A program made the translations under genes and the position numbers. This document shows, in pieces, positions 40,672 to 50,474 of a DNA stretch of 64,000 nucleotides. The first letter of the stretch is position 1; the number at the start of each line of letters is the position of its first letter. This DNA is from Lacrimispora xylanisolvens (GTDB lineage: Bacteria > Bacillota > Clostridia > Lachnospirales > Lachnospiraceae): positions 372,001 through 436,000 of the forward strand of contig NZ_PTJA01000002.1 of NCBI RefSeq assembly GCF_002934545.1, in the 5' to 3' direction. The notes below the pieces were generated by a model, which did no database searches, was not told where the DNA came from, and saw only the letters and a program-made list of their open reading frames with translations.

Positions 40672-41859
40672 ATGAAGTATGAAAAAGTAGCATTATCAAT
40701 TATTCTGGTTTCTTTGCCATGCCTGGTTTTTGACTTTTTACTGCCTGCTTATACCACAGAGTTGGGCTATACCGTGTTTCAGTTAAGTATTCTGTATTCA
40801 GTTTATTCATTTTCAGAATTGGTAATGAGATTACTGATTGGGAAGATTTCAGACCGTTACAGCCGTTTTCTGGTGCTGTGTTGTGCCATGCTTCTGTACG
40901 GGATTGCTTATTTTTTATTTTCCCAGGCAAGAGGTCTGGGATATTTACTGGCTGCAAGAATGGTACAGGGTGCGGCGGGAATTCTCTTGACAATTTCAGC
41001 CGTCAGCCTGATTACAGCTGAGAAAACAAGTTTTGCAAAAGGGCTTGGAAGATATGGCGGGAACCGGCAGCTGGGCGGAATCATAGGAATCGGTCTGACA
41101 TTTTATGTACTAAAACGCACTGATTTTTTAGAGGGCTGGAGCCAGATCTTTTTAATCAGTTCTGCTTTTGCAGTGGTTTCGCTGATTCTTTTATTTATAA
41201 AGAAACCTTCTCATGCAAGTGAACCGGCTTCCCGGACTGGGAAAGTGGTCTATACTCCACTGGAACAGAAGATCTGGATGTTGAATCTTTTATATTGTAT
41301 ACCGGTCAGGCTGGTGGGAGTTTTAGTGATTCCATATATGATGGAGGCATATCATACCGATATGCAGGCGATTGGATTCGTCTTTATGCTGCCGGTGATA
41401 CTTACTGCCTTTTTAAGTCCCAGAATCGGACAGATTGGAGATAAGCTGGGCTATAAGAAAACAATTTTTTCTGCGACTCTGATTGCAGCTGCTTTCATGG
41501 TTTTGCTGGTTTTCAGCCCTAATCTGCAGATATTTGCCATTGTCTGGACCTTGTATCAGATCGCCCTTACGGCACAGGACTATTCCTTGGATGCACTGTT
41601 TGTGCAAGGGGTTCCGGAGCAGGTAATGGGAGATTTTTATGGAAAGTATATGCTTAGCACCAGTCTGGGCGGAATCATTGGCCCATTCATTGGAGGAAGC
41701 GTTTCTTTGCTGGCTGGGGGAAAGGCGCCCTATTTTCTCTGTGCTGTTTTTCTGACTGCTATCAGTATACTTGTATGGAAACTGATCCCTGCTGGAGGAA
41801 AGTCCGAAAGGAATGTGCCTGGGTTGACAGAAAATCAGGATGGTGATATAGTCATTTAA
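40672..41859 (+). CDS. Major facilitator superfamily transporter
   Basis: A 395-residue membrane protein with about 12 helices. The loop between helices 2 and 3 carries LIGKISDRYSRF, a variant of the MFS motif A, repeated in the second half as RIGQIGDKLGYKK. Drug-efflux-like members look like this, but no substrate can be assigned. RBS AAGGGGGAG precedes the ATG. The short ORF of the ABC-F leader begins 22 bases after its stop. Confidence 0.88.
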   Translation: MKYEKVALSIILVSLPCLVFDFLLPAYTTELGYTVFQLSILYSVYSFSELVMRLLIGKISDRYSRFLVLCCAMLLYGIAYFLFSQARGLGYLLAARMVQGAAGILLTISAVSLITAEKTSFAKGLGRYGGNRQLGGIIGIGLTFYVLKRTDFLEGWSQIFLISSAFAVVSLILLFIKKPSHASEPASRTGKVVYTPLEQKIWMLNLLYCIPVRLVGVLVIPYMMEAYHTDMQAIGFVFMLPVILTAFLSPRIGQIGDKLGYKKTIFSATLIAAAFMVLLVFSPNLQIFAIVWTLYQIALTAQDYSLDALFVQGVPEQVMGDFYGKYMLSTSLGGIIGPFIGGSVSLLAGGKAPYFLCAVFLTAISILVWKLIPAGGKSERNVPGLTENQDGDIVI

Positions 41860-41881
41860 TCAAAGGTAAGGAGAGCAGATA

Positions 41882-41974
41882 ATGAATTTTTTTATTAGCG
41901 ATCAATTGACAAGACGAATGAACTCTGTACAAATCAACCCGGTGAAACATTGTACAGAGTATGGCGGTTACTGA
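41882..41974 (+). CDS. Candidate leader peptide of the ABC-F gene
   Basis: A 30-codon ORF (starts MNFFISDQLTRRMNS, ends CTEYGGY) with AAGGAG 8 bases upstream of its ATG. The codons 41922-41932 and 41950-41960 form a perfect 11-bp stem (ACTCTGTACAA with TTGTACAGAGT), so the ribosome position during its translation would decide RNA folding. Three terminator-like hairpins follow before the ABC-F gene. Antibiotic-resistance ABC-F genes of Firmicutes are often controlled in this way. Confidence 0.6.
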   Translation: MNFFISDQLTRRMNSVQINPVKHCTEYGGY

Positions 41975-42011
41975 TACGCTTATAAGATTCATCGGGAAAC
42001 AGTGCAGCAAT

Positions 42012-42041
42012 AAGAACAGCGTTACAGGCTGTTTCTTCTTT
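42012..42041 (+). terminator. Terminator-like hairpin 1 in the ABC-F leader
   Basis: AAGAACAGC (42012-42020) pairs with GCTGTTTCTT (42028-42037) with one bulge, followed by CTTTTG. Confidence 0.45.
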
Positions 42042-42077
42042 TGATGCCTGTTTTCCCTGCTTCTTTTTGCGGTGAAG

Positions 42078-42113
42078 GGTCATGGACAATGTTTTATTTG
42101 TTCATGGCCTTTT
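42078..42113 (+). terminator. Terminator-like hairpin 2 in the ABC-F leader
   Basis: GGTCATGGACAA (42078-42089) pairs with TTGTTCATGGCC (42098-42109), two wobble pairs, followed by TTTTG. Confidence 0.6.
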
Positions 42114-42127
42114 GTTGTATGAAGTTG

Positions 42128-42171
42128 AAACAGAAGGCTGAGAGAGTTTAATCCAGGTCTTCTGTTTTTTT
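42128..42171 (+). terminator. Terminator hairpin 3 in the ABC-F leader
   Basis: AAACAGAAG (42128-42136) pairs with CTTCTGTTT (42159-42167) and runs into a seven-T tract (42165-42171). This is the best terminator of the three, 86 bases before the ABC-F start. Confidence 0.72.
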
Positions 42172-42256
42172 ATTTAAAACCTGCAAAGGGGATATCAGGA
42201 TTGAAAGAGGAAATGGTCTGTATTTGAAATGAACACAGGAAAGAAGGAAATAAGAC

Positions 42257-43789
42257 GTGAGTTTATTGGAGATTACAGGCTTATCTCACTCATTTGGAGA
42301 TAATCAGTTATTTTTTGAAACAGATTTAGTTCTTAATAAAGGAGAACATATTGGAATTACAGGGCAGAATGGTACGGGGAAAAGTACCCTGATTAAAATT
42401 TGTACAGAACAGATCATACCGGATCAGGGCAGAGTGGTGTGGCATCCCGGCACAAAAGTGGGTTATCTGGATCAATACGCCAGCATGGACAATGGGATGA
42501 CAATGAAAGCATTTTTAAAAACAGCATTTGAGGAGCTTTATACTCTGGAGAAAAGAATGAATGAGCTGTATGACCGTGCAGCCAGAGGGCAGGAAGGAGC
42601 TCTTAAGTCGGCGGCTGTCTGCCAGGAACAATTGGAGCATCGTGATTTTTACCGGATCGATTCACAGATTGATCTGGTTTGCCAGGGGCTGGGACTCACT
42701 TCCCTTGGGTTGAACCGTCTGATTGGAGAAATGAGCGGTGGTCAGAGAGCGAAAGTCATTATGGCAAAGCTTTTAATTGAAAAGCCGGATGTATTGCTTT
42801 TAGATGAGCCCACCAATTTTTTGGATCATGATCATATTGTCTGGCTTCAGGATTATTTAAGCGGGATCGAACAGGCATTTATGGTGATCTCTCATGACGA
42901 GGGGTTTCTGACCAAAACAACAAACTGGATTTGTGATATTGATCAAAAAAGAGTGGTGAAATATTTTGGCTCTTACGGAGAATTTTTGAAAAAGAAGGCT
43001 CAGCTACGGGAAAATTATACAAGGCAATACTGCGCACAGCAAAAAGAGATCAAAAAGACAGAAGAATTTATCCGTAAAAATATAGCAGGAAGAAAATCCA
43101 AAATGGCAAGAGGCAGGCAAAAACAGCTTGACCATCTGGAACGAATGGAGGCACTGGATCAAAAAGAAATCAGACCTTTTTTCCGGTTTGATCAGGGGAC
43201 GATTCCGACCGCAGGAAAACTGAAGGTATCAAATCTGACTGTAGGTTACGGTTCTCCTGTTTTATCCTGTGTGAACTTTTCTATGAGAGAGGGGGAAAAG
43301 GTGGTGATAACGGGATTTAACGGAGCGGGTAAATCTACGCTGTTAAAAACCCTGATGAATCAGATTCCTGCCATAGGCGGTAATTTTTGTTTTTCTCAAA
43401 AGGCAGTCATCGGGTATTATGAGCAGGATCAGGTATGGGAAAATAACAGTCTGACACCCTTAGAAATCGTGTCGGATCATTTTCCATTACTGGATAGAAT
43501 GGAAGTGAGAAAAAAACTGGCTCAGAATGGGATATCAAAAAAACATGCTCTGCAGCCTGTGGGAACCTTAAGCGGGGGAGAACAGGCAAAAGTTAAGCTA
43601 TGTCTGCTGACAGGAAGAACTTATAATTTTTTAATACTGGATGAGCCAACCAATCATCTGGATGTACAGGCAAAACTGGCACTCAAAGAGGCATTGGGGG
43701 AATTTTCCGGCACTGTTTTGCTGGTCTCCCACGAGATTTCCTTTTACAGGGATTGGGTGGACAGAGTGATTGATATCAGTTTTTATTGA
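42257..43789 (+). CDS. ABC-F family ATP-binding protein with an attenuator-like leader
   Basis: A 510-residue duplicated ABC ATPase without membrane helices. Domain 1 has GQNGTGKST (36-44), MSGGQRAKVIMA and LLLDEPTNFLD. The interdomain linker is basic (IRKNIAGRKSKMARGRQKQ). Domain 2 has GFNGAGKST, LSGGEQAKVKL and LILDEPTNHLD. It ends soon after the second domain, so it lacks the long tail seen in the other ABC-F at 18376. The GTG start follows GAAGGAAA. The leader peptide and terminators upstream favour an antibiotic-inducible ribosome-protection role, which is inference. Confidence 0.88.
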   Translation: MSLLEITGLSHSFGDNQLFFETDLVLNKGEHIGITGQNGTGKSTLIKICTEQIIPDQGRVVWHPGTKVGYLDQYASMDNGMTMKAFLKTAFEELYTLEKRMNELYDRAARGQEGALKSAAVCQEQLEHRDFYRIDSQIDLVCQGLGLTSLGLNRLIGEMSGGQRAKVIMAKLLIEKPDVLLLDEPTNFLDHDHIVWLQDYLSGIEQAFMVISHDEGFLTKTTNWICDIDQKRVVKYFGSYGEFLKKKAQLRENYTRQYCAQQKEIKKTEEFIRKNIAGRKSKMARGRQKQLDHLERMEALDQKEIRPFFRFDQGTIPTAGKLKVSNLTVGYGSPVLSCVNFSMREGEKVVITGFNGAGKSTLLKTLMNQIPAIGGNFCFSQKAVIGYYEQDQVWENNSLTPLEIVSDHFPLLDRMEVRKKLAQNGISKKHALQPVGTLSGGEQAKVKLCLLTGRTYNFLILDEPTNHLDVQAKLALKEALGEFSGTVLLVSHEISFYRDWVDRVIDISFY

Positions 43790-43820
43790 TAATTAATTTT
43801 GTTAAATATAATTTATTAAA

Positions 43821-43850
43821 ACCATATTGACTTACGTAGAATAATATGGT
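43821..43850. promoter_or_regulatory. Inverted repeat upstream of the nitroreductase gene
   Basis: ACCATATT and AATATGGT form a perfect 8-base inverted repeat with a 14-base spacer. A second shorter one, TGAGAA (43889-43894) with TTCTCA (43904-43909), lies nearer the start. Either could be an operator. Confidence 0.35.
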
Positions 43851-43942
43851 AGTATTTTACTATAATAATTGTTAATGAATAAAACACGTGAGAAGTGAGA
43901 TGATTCTCATAGTGGTTTCATATAAAATAAGGAGGAACAAAC

Positions 43943-44518
43943 ATGATGTCATTTATTCAGAGCCTTGAGAAGAGAAGAACCTATTATAATATCAACCGTG
44001 AGCTTCCTGTATCGGAAGAGGAAGTACTGGATATTATCAGAAAGGTAACAGAAGCAACACCGGATGCGTTCAATATGAAGAGTGCCAGAGTAGTGGTTGC
44101 ACTTGGAGAGAAGCAGGATCAGCTGTGGGACAGTGCCTATGAAGCATTTGGCGGGCAGGTGGATAAAAGTAAGACTGATTCCTTTAAGAACGGGTATGGA
44201 ACCATTCTTTATTTTATCGATGAAGAACTTGTAAAGTCATATCAGGAACAGTTTGCCCTCTATGCAGATAACTTCCCGGTCTGGGCGAATCAGTCCAACG
44301 GCATGCTTCAGTCTAATATCTGGACTGCATTGCGGGAAGCAGGTGTGGGAGCATCTCTTCAGCATTATAATCCGGTTATCAATGAGGCGGTTGCCAGATT
44401 GTTTGACATTCCGGCTGGCTGGAAGCTGATTGGCCAGATGCCATTTGGAGGCATCGGCGCAGAACCAGATGGCAAAGAGAAGGAAGATATTAACAAGAGA
44501 GTTGTTGTAAAGAAGTAA
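43943..44518 (+). CDS. Nitroreductase-family flavoprotein
   Basis: A 191-residue FMN-dependent oxidoreductase of the short nitroreductase type. SLEKRRTYYNINRELP is the N-terminal FMN phosphate-binding region, DAFNMKSARVVVALG follows, and QSNGMLQSNIWTALREAGVGASLQHYNP is the helix at the dimer interface. The C-terminal MPFGGIGAEPDGKEK is typical. AAGGAGGAAC precedes the ATG. Its natural substrate is unknown. A terminator follows. Confidence 0.88.
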   Translation: MMSFIQSLEKRRTYYNINRELPVSEEEVLDIIRKVTEATPDAFNMKSARVVVALGEKQDQLWDSAYEAFGGQVDKSKTDSFKNGYGTILYFIDEELVKSYQEQFALYADNFPVWANQSNGMLQSNIWTALREAGVGASLQHYNPVINEAVARLFDIPAGWKLIGQMPFGGIGAEPDGKEKEDINKRVVVKK

Positions 44519-44527
44519 TGATCGTTT

Positions 44528-44564
44528 AAAAGCTGTCCGGCACTTGTTCGCCGGGCAGCTTTTT
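44528..44564 (+). terminator. Intrinsic terminator after the nitroreductase gene
   Basis: AAAAGCTGTCCGGC (44528-44541) pairs with GCCGGGCAGCTTTT (44550-44563), one wobble pair, ending in five Ts. Confidence 0.85.
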
Positions 44565-44590
44565 CCATTCTCTGATTCTGTTATGTGAAG

Positions 44591-45499
44591 TTATGTGAAG
44601 TCTTTTACTATTTTAATATATTCATTTGCATGATAATTCAAATACGATCCTTTCCGGTAAGCAGCCACAAAGTCAACCATGGTATTTGGCGTACCAAAGG
44701 AAAAACATATCAGCTTGTCTAGAAAATTCATATGCTTTAAATGGGTATCTGTGACAAACGTCACTCCATAATTTCTGGAAGCCAGCTCTGCTCCTGCCCG
44801 GATATTGCTTGTAATCAGCATCTTATCAGGCTGGAAGCCAACCTGCTGGAAGACACGTTCAATTGTCTGACGGGAACGCTGATCGGTCTCCTGAAGAATT
44901 AATATTTCATCCTTAAGAAGGCTTAAGTCAAACCATTGGTGATTGCAATCATCCCTGGTAATTCCCTGATCTGCCAGCGGATGTCTTTTTGACATGACAA
45001 GAAGCATTTCTTCATGGCTGATGACCTCATAATCAACATCAGGACTTTTTACCGGTTTGTTAAAAAAGGCAAGATCTGTCTCACCGGAGAGAATCATGCT
45101 TTCCAGTGTGGTTGAAGCAGACTCCTTAATATTAATAATGACATTTGGATACAGACTCTTGAAGATAGGAAGGGTACAGGGGAGCATATAGGTTCCACGC
45201 ATAACCGGAAATGCAATATTTAATACCCCGATATTGCTCTTAATAATATCTGACAATTCATTGTCCAATTCTTTTTTCAGCTGGAGGATTTCTCCGGCTT
45301 TTTTCACGTATCGTTCCCCAGCATAGGTCAGTATAAAACGGTTTCCAATCTTTTTAAACAGCTTCTGTCCAAGGCTGCTTTCCAGACTTTGCAGGAACTT
45401 GGTAAGGGTAGGCTGGGAAATATAAAGGGAATTGGCAGCTTTTGTTATATTCTGATACTTGGCAACTGCCAAAACATAACTCAAATCTTTAAAATCCAT
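44591..45499 (-). CDS. LysR-type regulator, divergent to the tricarboxylate operon
   Basis: A 302-residue LysR-family regulator. An N-terminal winged helix-turn-helix (LSYVLAVAKYQNITKAANSLYISQPTLTKFLQSLE) precedes a two-lobed effector-binding domain (about 90-295). It is transcribed away from the carrier-PrpF-aconitase-citrate lyase operon, and an LTTR-like palindrome lies between. It is therefore the likely activator of that operon, responding to a tricarboxylate; this is inferred from position. Confidence 0.87.
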   Translation of the reverse strand: MDFKDLSYVLAVAKYQNITKAANSLYISQPTLTKFLQSLESSLGQKLFKKIGNRFILTYAGERYVKKAGEILQLKKELDNELSDIIKSNIGVLNIAFPVMRGTYMLPCTLPIFKSLYPNVIINIKESASTTLESMILSGETDLAFFNKPVKSPDVDYEVISHEEMLLVMSKRHPLADQGITRDDCNHQWFDLSLLKDEILILQETDQRSRQTIERVFQQVGFQPDKMLITSNIRAGAELASRNYGVTFVTDTHLKHMNFLDKLICFSFGTPNTMVDFVAAYRKGSYLNYHANEYIKIVKDFT

Positions 45500-45547
45500 G
45501 GTATCACCTCTTCATCCATTTTACCTGAAGCAAATCAAAAAAACAAG

Positions 45548-45572
45548 AAAATTATAGTTAAAAACTATAATT
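45548..45572. promoter_or_regulatory. LysR-type operator palindrome
   Basis: AAATTATAGTT (45548-45558) and AACTATAATTT (45562-45572) are perfect inverted arms around AAA, and contain the T-N11-A pattern of LysR sites (ATAGTT..AACTAT). A weaker half-site, ATAGTTAAG, follows at 45597-45605, near the predicted promoter, as in recognition plus activation sites. Confidence 0.6.
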
Positions 45573-45589
45573 TATATGAAAAACATGAA

Positions 45590-45619
45590 TTAGACATATA
45601 GTTAAGAAAATGTTATATT
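45590..45619 (+). promoter_or_regulatory. Activator-dependent promoter of the tricarboxylate operon
   Basis: TAGACA (45590-45595) and TATATT (45614-45619) with 18-base spacing. The weak -35 next to a LysR palindrome fits activator dependence. Confidence 0.45.
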
Positions 45620-45691
45620 TACCATATCGATCGAATTATAATTCAGAGATGGTAACCGTTAGATAAAATTAAATAATGAGGTGGAACAGGC

Positions 45692-46966
45692 ATGAACTAC
45701 ATAGATATTATATCTATTCTATTTTTATTTGTAGTGGTGGCAATTGGGTTTGTTAAAAAGTGCAATATTGGTGTCCTGGCAATCGGATCAGCGTTGATTC
45801 TTGCCAGATTGGGGGGCCTGAGTGACAGCAAGGTACTGGCCGGTTTTGATGCGAAATTGTTTATTACATTGGTTGGGGTGTCGTTTTTGTTCAGCGTTGC
45901 ACAGGTGAATGGTACGCTGGAGCTTGTTGCAAAAAAAGGAATCGGACTTGCAGGAAAGAGAACTTATCTGGTTCCGGTCATTATATTCCTTGTAGCTGGA
46001 TTCCTGACCATTATCGGACCAGGAAATATCGCGGTAGGAAACTTAATGACAGTAGTAGCAGTAACGATTGCAGTCAGCATGGGAGAAAATCCATTGTTAT
46101 TTGCTTTGGCGGCGAAAGTGGCAGCCAATGGTTTTACCCTGTCTCCATTAACGCCTCCGGGAGTTTTAATGGAGAAGCTTGGAACAGAGGCAGGTTTTAC
46201 CGGATTTGAAATCCCGGTCATGTGGAACTGCATTTTATGGTCAACCATCCTTATGATAGGTTTCTCTATTTATTATAAGATCTGGAAAATTAAACCTGCG
46301 GACAATAACAATATTTCACTGAAAGTCAAAGAACATCTGAATAAACAGCAGTGGATTACAATTATTGGCGTACTGGTTATGGTGGTCATGGTTGTTGGTC
46401 TGAATATTAACGTAGGGCTTGCTTCATTTTTTGTTGCAGCAGCATTGGTAATTTTAGGCGTAACAGATGAAAAGAAAGCGTTGGTAAAGGTACCATGGGG
46501 AACACTCCTTTTAATCTGTGGAGTGGGTGTGTTAATGAACGTTGTAATTGAACTGGGTGGCCTGGATCTGATGTCTAAAGGTCTGTTATCTATCATGACA
46601 CCAAAGACAGCGGCTCCGATTATTGGAATCAGTGCTTCTATTTTATCATTCTTCAGTTCAACTACAGGTGTGGTAATGCCTTCCATGATCCCTACCCTTG
46701 GACCGATTGTACAGTCATTAGGAACTGGAAATGCAGGCTTTACAGAGCTTGCCAGTGTGGTAATCACTTCTTCCTTATCAGCAGCATTCAGCCCGGCATC
46801 TACCGGAGGCGGACTGATCCTGGCCGCATATATGACAGCGTCAAGCGCTGAGGACAAAGATCAGGAGCAGAATAAACTGTTCGGCCGTTTGTTTTTGATC
46901 GCATTTGTCTGCGTAATCGCAAATGCTATTTTAGCAACAATCGGAATTTATGGAATTATTCGATAA
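45692..46966 (+). CDS. SLC13/MatC-like di- or tricarboxylate carrier
   Basis: A 424-residue integral membrane protein with about 11 helices, resembling the MatC/DASS group of carboxylate carriers. Repeated re-entrant-type segments are seen (FLTIIGPGNIAVGNLMTV and FFSSTTGVVMPSMIPTLG) with SPASTGGGL near the end. As first gene of the operon it probably imports the tricarboxylate substrate, for instance aconitate or citrate. AGGTGG lies upstream of the ATG. Confidence 0.78.
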   Translation: MNYIDIISILFLFVVVAIGFVKKCNIGVLAIGSALILARLGGLSDSKVLAGFDAKLFITLVGVSFLFSVAQVNGTLELVAKKGIGLAGKRTYLVPVIIFLVAGFLTIIGPGNIAVGNLMTVVAVTIAVSMGENPLLFALAAKVAANGFTLSPLTPPGVLMEKLGTEAGFTGFEIPVMWNCILWSTILMIGFSIYYKIWKIKPADNNNISLKVKEHLNKQQWITIIGVLVMVVMVVGLNINVGLASFFVAAALVILGVTDEKKALVKVPWGTLLLICGVGVLMNVVIELGGLDLMSKGLLSIMTPKTAAPIIGISASILSFFSSTTGVVMPSMIPTLGPIVQSLGTGNAGFTELASVVITSSLSAAFSPASTGGGLILAAYMTASSAEDKDQEQNKLFGRLFLIAFVCVIANAILATIGIYGIIR

Positions 46967-46980
46967 TTGGAGGAACCAAC

Positions 46981-48123
46981 ATGTTAGATAGGCAAAGAAG
47001 AAGAATTCCCTGTTCCATTATGCGGGGAGGTACCAGTAAAGGTGTGTACATACTGGAGAATTATCTTCCTTCTGAGGAGCAGGCAAGGGATGAAATTCTC
47101 ATGAAGATCATGGGAAGTCCTGATATCAAACAGATCAATGGTCTGGGAGGTGCAGCTTCTGTTACAAGTAAGGTTGCAATTATAGGGGTATCCAGCCGTG
47201 AGGATGCAGACGTGGATTATACCTTTGCACAGGTATCAGTGGATAAACCCCTTGTAAGCTATAAAGGAAACTGCGGCAATATTTCTTCCGGAGTGGGACC
47301 TTTTGCGGTTGAACAGGGACTTGTAAAAATAACCGAGCCTGTCACAATTGTTAAAGTATTCAATACAAATACAGGGAAAATTATTGAAGAAGAGGTACAG
47401 GTAAAAGACGGAGCAGTCAAATACGATGGTGATTTTGCCATTGCAGGAGTTCCGGGAACCGGTGCTCCCGTTAAAATGAAGTTTCTTGATCCGGCTGGAA
47501 GTGTCTCGGGAAAGCTGCTGCCTACGGGCAATGCAGTGGATCTGCTGGAGGTTCCCGGCATTGGGCAGGTAGAAGTATCCATTGTTGATGCAGCAAATCC
47601 ATTGGTATTTGTAAAGGCTTCAGACCTGGGACTGACTGGAAAAGAACTTCCAAAAGAACTGGACTCTGATCAGGAAAAACTGGATCTTTTAGAGACGGTA
47701 AGAGGACTTGCAGCTGTTAAGATGGGATTAATCACCGATTACAAGAAATCGGCATGGGAGATGCCCGGAATCCCTAAAATGACGTTTGTGGCAGAACCGG
47801 ATGAGTATGTGACCAACTCCGGAAGTACCATAAAGGGAGACAGCATTGATCTGTTATCCCGTATGATGTCCATGCAGAAGACTCACCCCACCTACGCCAT
47901 GACTGGTGCCATGTGTACAGCAGCGGCTGCCATTATTCCGGGCAGTGTGGTAAATCAGGTTTTAAGACCAGGAGCAGATACAAAATTTATCCGTATCGGT
48001 CATGCAGGCGGTATTCTGGAAGCAGGTGTTGATTTCCATGTGGAAGGAAATGAAACAATTGTGGAAGATACATTTGGATTTCGGACCGCAAACCTGATAC
48101 TGGAAGGATTTACATATTGCTGA
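46981..48123 (+). CDS. PrpF-family isomerase, probable aconitate isomerase
   Basis: A 380-residue protein with the PrpF/diaminopimelate-epimerase-like fold: IPCSIMRGGTSKGVY at the N-terminus, NGLGGAASVTSKVAI, and YKGNCGNISSGVGPFAVEQGL. Characterised relatives isomerise 2-methylaconitate or aconitate (cis-trans or double-bond shift) or tautomerise 4-oxalomesaconate. No methylcitrate-cycle genes are present, while an aconitase and citrate lyase follow, so trans- to cis-aconitate conversion is the best fit. It starts 14 bases after the carrier gene. Confidence 0.82.
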   Translation: MLDRQRRRIPCSIMRGGTSKGVYILENYLPSEEQARDEILMKIMGSPDIKQINGLGGAASVTSKVAIIGVSSREDADVDYTFAQVSVDKPLVSYKGNCGNISSGVGPFAVEQGLVKITEPVTIVKVFNTNTGKIIEEEVQVKDGAVKYDGDFAIAGVPGTGAPVKMKFLDPAGSVSGKLLPTGNAVDLLEVPGIGQVEVSIVDAANPLVFVKASDLGLTGKELPKELDSDQEKLDLLETVRGLAAVKMGLITDYKKSAWEMPGIPKMTFVAEPDEYVTNSGSTIKGDSIDLLSRMMSMQKTHPTYAMTGAMCTAAAAIIPGSVVNQVLRPGADTKFIRIGHAGGILEAGVDFHVEGNETIVEDTFGFRTANLILEGFTYC

Positions 48124-48172
48124 TCGGGGACGATGAAACAACTTAATTGTTAGAAAGCAGGAGGATTAACAC

Positions 48173-50461
48173 GTGGTAAAACTTTATGACAGCGGCGTAT
48201 ATCTGATAAATGGTGAGGAAATTGTTTCTGAAGAGGATTACCTGAAATCAGGAGCCCTGACAGATTCAGAGAAAGAAGAAGCAAAAAAAGGGACAATATC
48301 CTATCATATTTTAAAGAACCATAACACTTCTGATAATATGTCCCATTTAAAAATTAAATTTGATGCCATGACCTCCCATGATCTCACTTTTGTAGGAGTT
48401 ATCCAGACCGCCAAAGCATCTGGCATGGATAAATTCCCCATTCCTTATGTACTGACCAACTGCCACAATTCTTTGTGTGCAGTTGGCGGTACGATAAATG
48501 AAGACGATCATGTTTTTGGTTTGTCAGCGGCTCAAAAGTATGGAGGCATCTATGTTCCTCCTCATATTGCAGTCATTCATCAGTATATGAGGGAAATGCA
48601 TGCAGGCGGCGGTCAGATGATTTTAGGTTCTGACTCCCATACCCGTTATGGAGCATTGGGAACCATGGCAGTTGGCGAGGGCGGCGGTGAGCTGGTAAAA
48701 CAGCTTCTTTCAGATACCTATGATCTGGCTTATCCGGATATTATTGCTGTCTACCTGACTGGGAAGCCAAATCCCGGAGTGGGTCCGCAGGATATTGCCC
48801 TGGCAATTATCGGTGCAGTATTTAAAAATGGTTATGTGAAAAATAAAGTTATGGAATTCGTGGGACCAGGAATAGCCTCTATGAGCACGGACTTCCGCAA
48901 CGGAATTGATGTAATGACAACGGAAACTACCTGTTTAAGCTCCATATGGAGTACAGATGAGGATACAAAAAGTTACTTGTCCATCCATGGCAGAGAGGCT
49001 GATTACCAGGAATTAAAACCTGCAGACAAGGCTTATTATGATGGCTGTGTATTTGTGGATTTAAGTACAGTGAAACCTATGATTGCACTGCCATTCCACC
49101 CCAGCAATACATATGAAATTGATGAGCTGAATGAAAATCTGGGTGACATTCTGCGTCAGGTAGAAAAAGAGGCAGAGAAAGTAAGTAAGGGACGTGCCCC
49201 ATTTACTCTGACCGATAAAATAATCAATGGAAAACTTAACGTTCAGCAGGGAATTATTGCCGGCTGTGCAGGCGGCAATTATACCAATGTCATAGAAGCT
49301 GCCAATGCATTAAAAGGAAGAGACTGCGGCTATGGTGAATTCTCCCTTTCCGTTTATCCGTCATCACAGCCTGTTTACATGGATCTGGTGAAAAAAGGCG
49401 CTGTGACAGATTTGATGGAAGCAGGAGCCGTGTTAAAGACTGCTTTCTGCGGACCGTGCTTTGGTGCTGGTGATACACCTGCTCATAATGGCTTAAGTAT
49501 CCGTCACACCACCAGAAACTTCCCCAACCGGGAAGGCTCCAAGCCTGGAAACGGTCAGATGGCGGCCGTTGCACTGATGGACGCCCGTTCCATTGCGGCC
49601 ACTGCAGCAAATGGTGGTGTCCTTACTTCTGCAGAAGCCTTTGACTGCTGGGGAAATATACCGGATTATCAGTTTGACAGCACTGTATATAAAAAGAGAA
49701 TATACCAGGGATTTAATCAGGAACAGAAAGAGAAGGAGCTGGTATGCGGTCCCAATATTAAAGACTGGCCGGAAATGAGCGCTTTGACAGAGAATATCCT
49801 CTTAAAAGTCTGCTCTAAGATTATGGATGAGGTTACAACTACAGATGAGTTAATACCTTCCGGTGAAACCGCTTCCTACCGCTCCAATCCATTGGGACTT
49901 GCTGAATTCACCTTATCCAGAAGAGATCCCGCTTATGTGGAACGAAGTAAAAGTGCTGACCGTCTGGAAAAAGCAAGAACTGCAGGAAAATCTCCGGCAG
50001 AGTTAGATCCCAAGCTGACAAAGATCTATGATTCCATTAAAAAAATACCTGGTATGGAAACCATTGAAATATCGGATACAGAAATCGGAAGTATGATTTA
50101 TGCAATTAAGCCGGGAGATGGTTCTGCCAGAGAACAGGCAGCCAGCTGTCAGAGAGTCATTGGCGGACTTGCCAATATTACCAGAGAGTATGCAACAAAA
50201 CGCTATCGTTCTAATGTGATGAACTGGGGAATGCTGCCATTTCAGATGAAGGCTGAACCGGAATTTGAAACTGGCGATTATATTTTTGTTCCTGGAGTAT
50301 GTACTGCATTAGAAAGCGGAGATATGTCGGATATCACAGCCTATGTGATAAAAGAAGATTCAGCTCAGGAAATTCATTTATATATCACGGACATGACTCA
50401 GGAAGAACGTGAGATTGTGAAAGCAGGAAGCTTAATCAATTACAACAGAAAACGGAAATAA
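48173..50461 (+). CDS. Aconitase-family hydratase
   Basis: A 762-residue aconitase-superfamily protein closest in layout to E. coli YbhJ-type proteins. The Fe-S ligand cysteines are present: Cys365 ([10 protein letters not shown]) and Cys426/Cys429 (CGPCFG), spaced as in mitochondrial aconitase. [23 protein letters not shown] is the substrate-site region. The C-terminal swivel domain contains [22 protein letters not shown]. The GTG start follows AGGAGG by 8 bases. In this operon it would hydrate cis-aconitate to citrate for the lyase genes immediately downstream. Confidence 0.85.
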   Translation: MVKLYDSGVYLINGEEIVSEEDYLKSGALTDSEKEEAKKGTISYHILKNHNTSDNMSHLKIKFDAMTSHDLTFVGVIQTAKASGMDKFPIPYVLTNCHNSLCAVGGTINEDDHVFGLSAAQKYGGIYVPPHIAVIHQYMREMHAGGGQMILGSDSHTRYGALGTMAVGEGGGELVKQLLSDTYDLAYPDIIAVYLTGKPNPGVGPQDIALAIIGAVFKNGYVKNKVMEFVGPGIASMSTDFRNGIDVMTTETTCLSSIWSTDEDTKSYLSIHGREADYQELKPADKAYYDGCVFVDLSTVKPMIALPFHPSNTYEIDELNENLGDILRQVEKEAEKVSKGRAPFTLTDKIINGKLNVQQGIIAGCAGGNYTNVIEAANALKGRDCGYGEFSLSVYPSSQPVYMDLVKKGAVTDLMEAGAVLKTAFCGPCFGAGDTPAHNGLSIRHTTRNFPNREGSKPGNGQMAAVALMDARSIAATAANGGVLTSAEAFDCWGNIPDYQFDSTVYKKRIYQGFNQEQKEKELVCGPNIKDWPEMSALTENILLKVCSKIMDEVTTTDELIPSGETASYRSNPLGLAEFTLSRRDPAYVERSKSADRLEKARTAGKSPAELDPKLTKIYDSIKKIPGMETIEISDTEIGSMIYAIKPGDGSAREQAASCQRVIGGLANITREYATKRYRSNVMNWGMLPFQMKAEPEFETGDYIFVPGVCTALESGDMSDITAYVIKEDSAQEIHLYITDMTQEEREIVKAGSLINYNRKRK

Positions 50462-50474
50462 GAGGAGGAACAAT

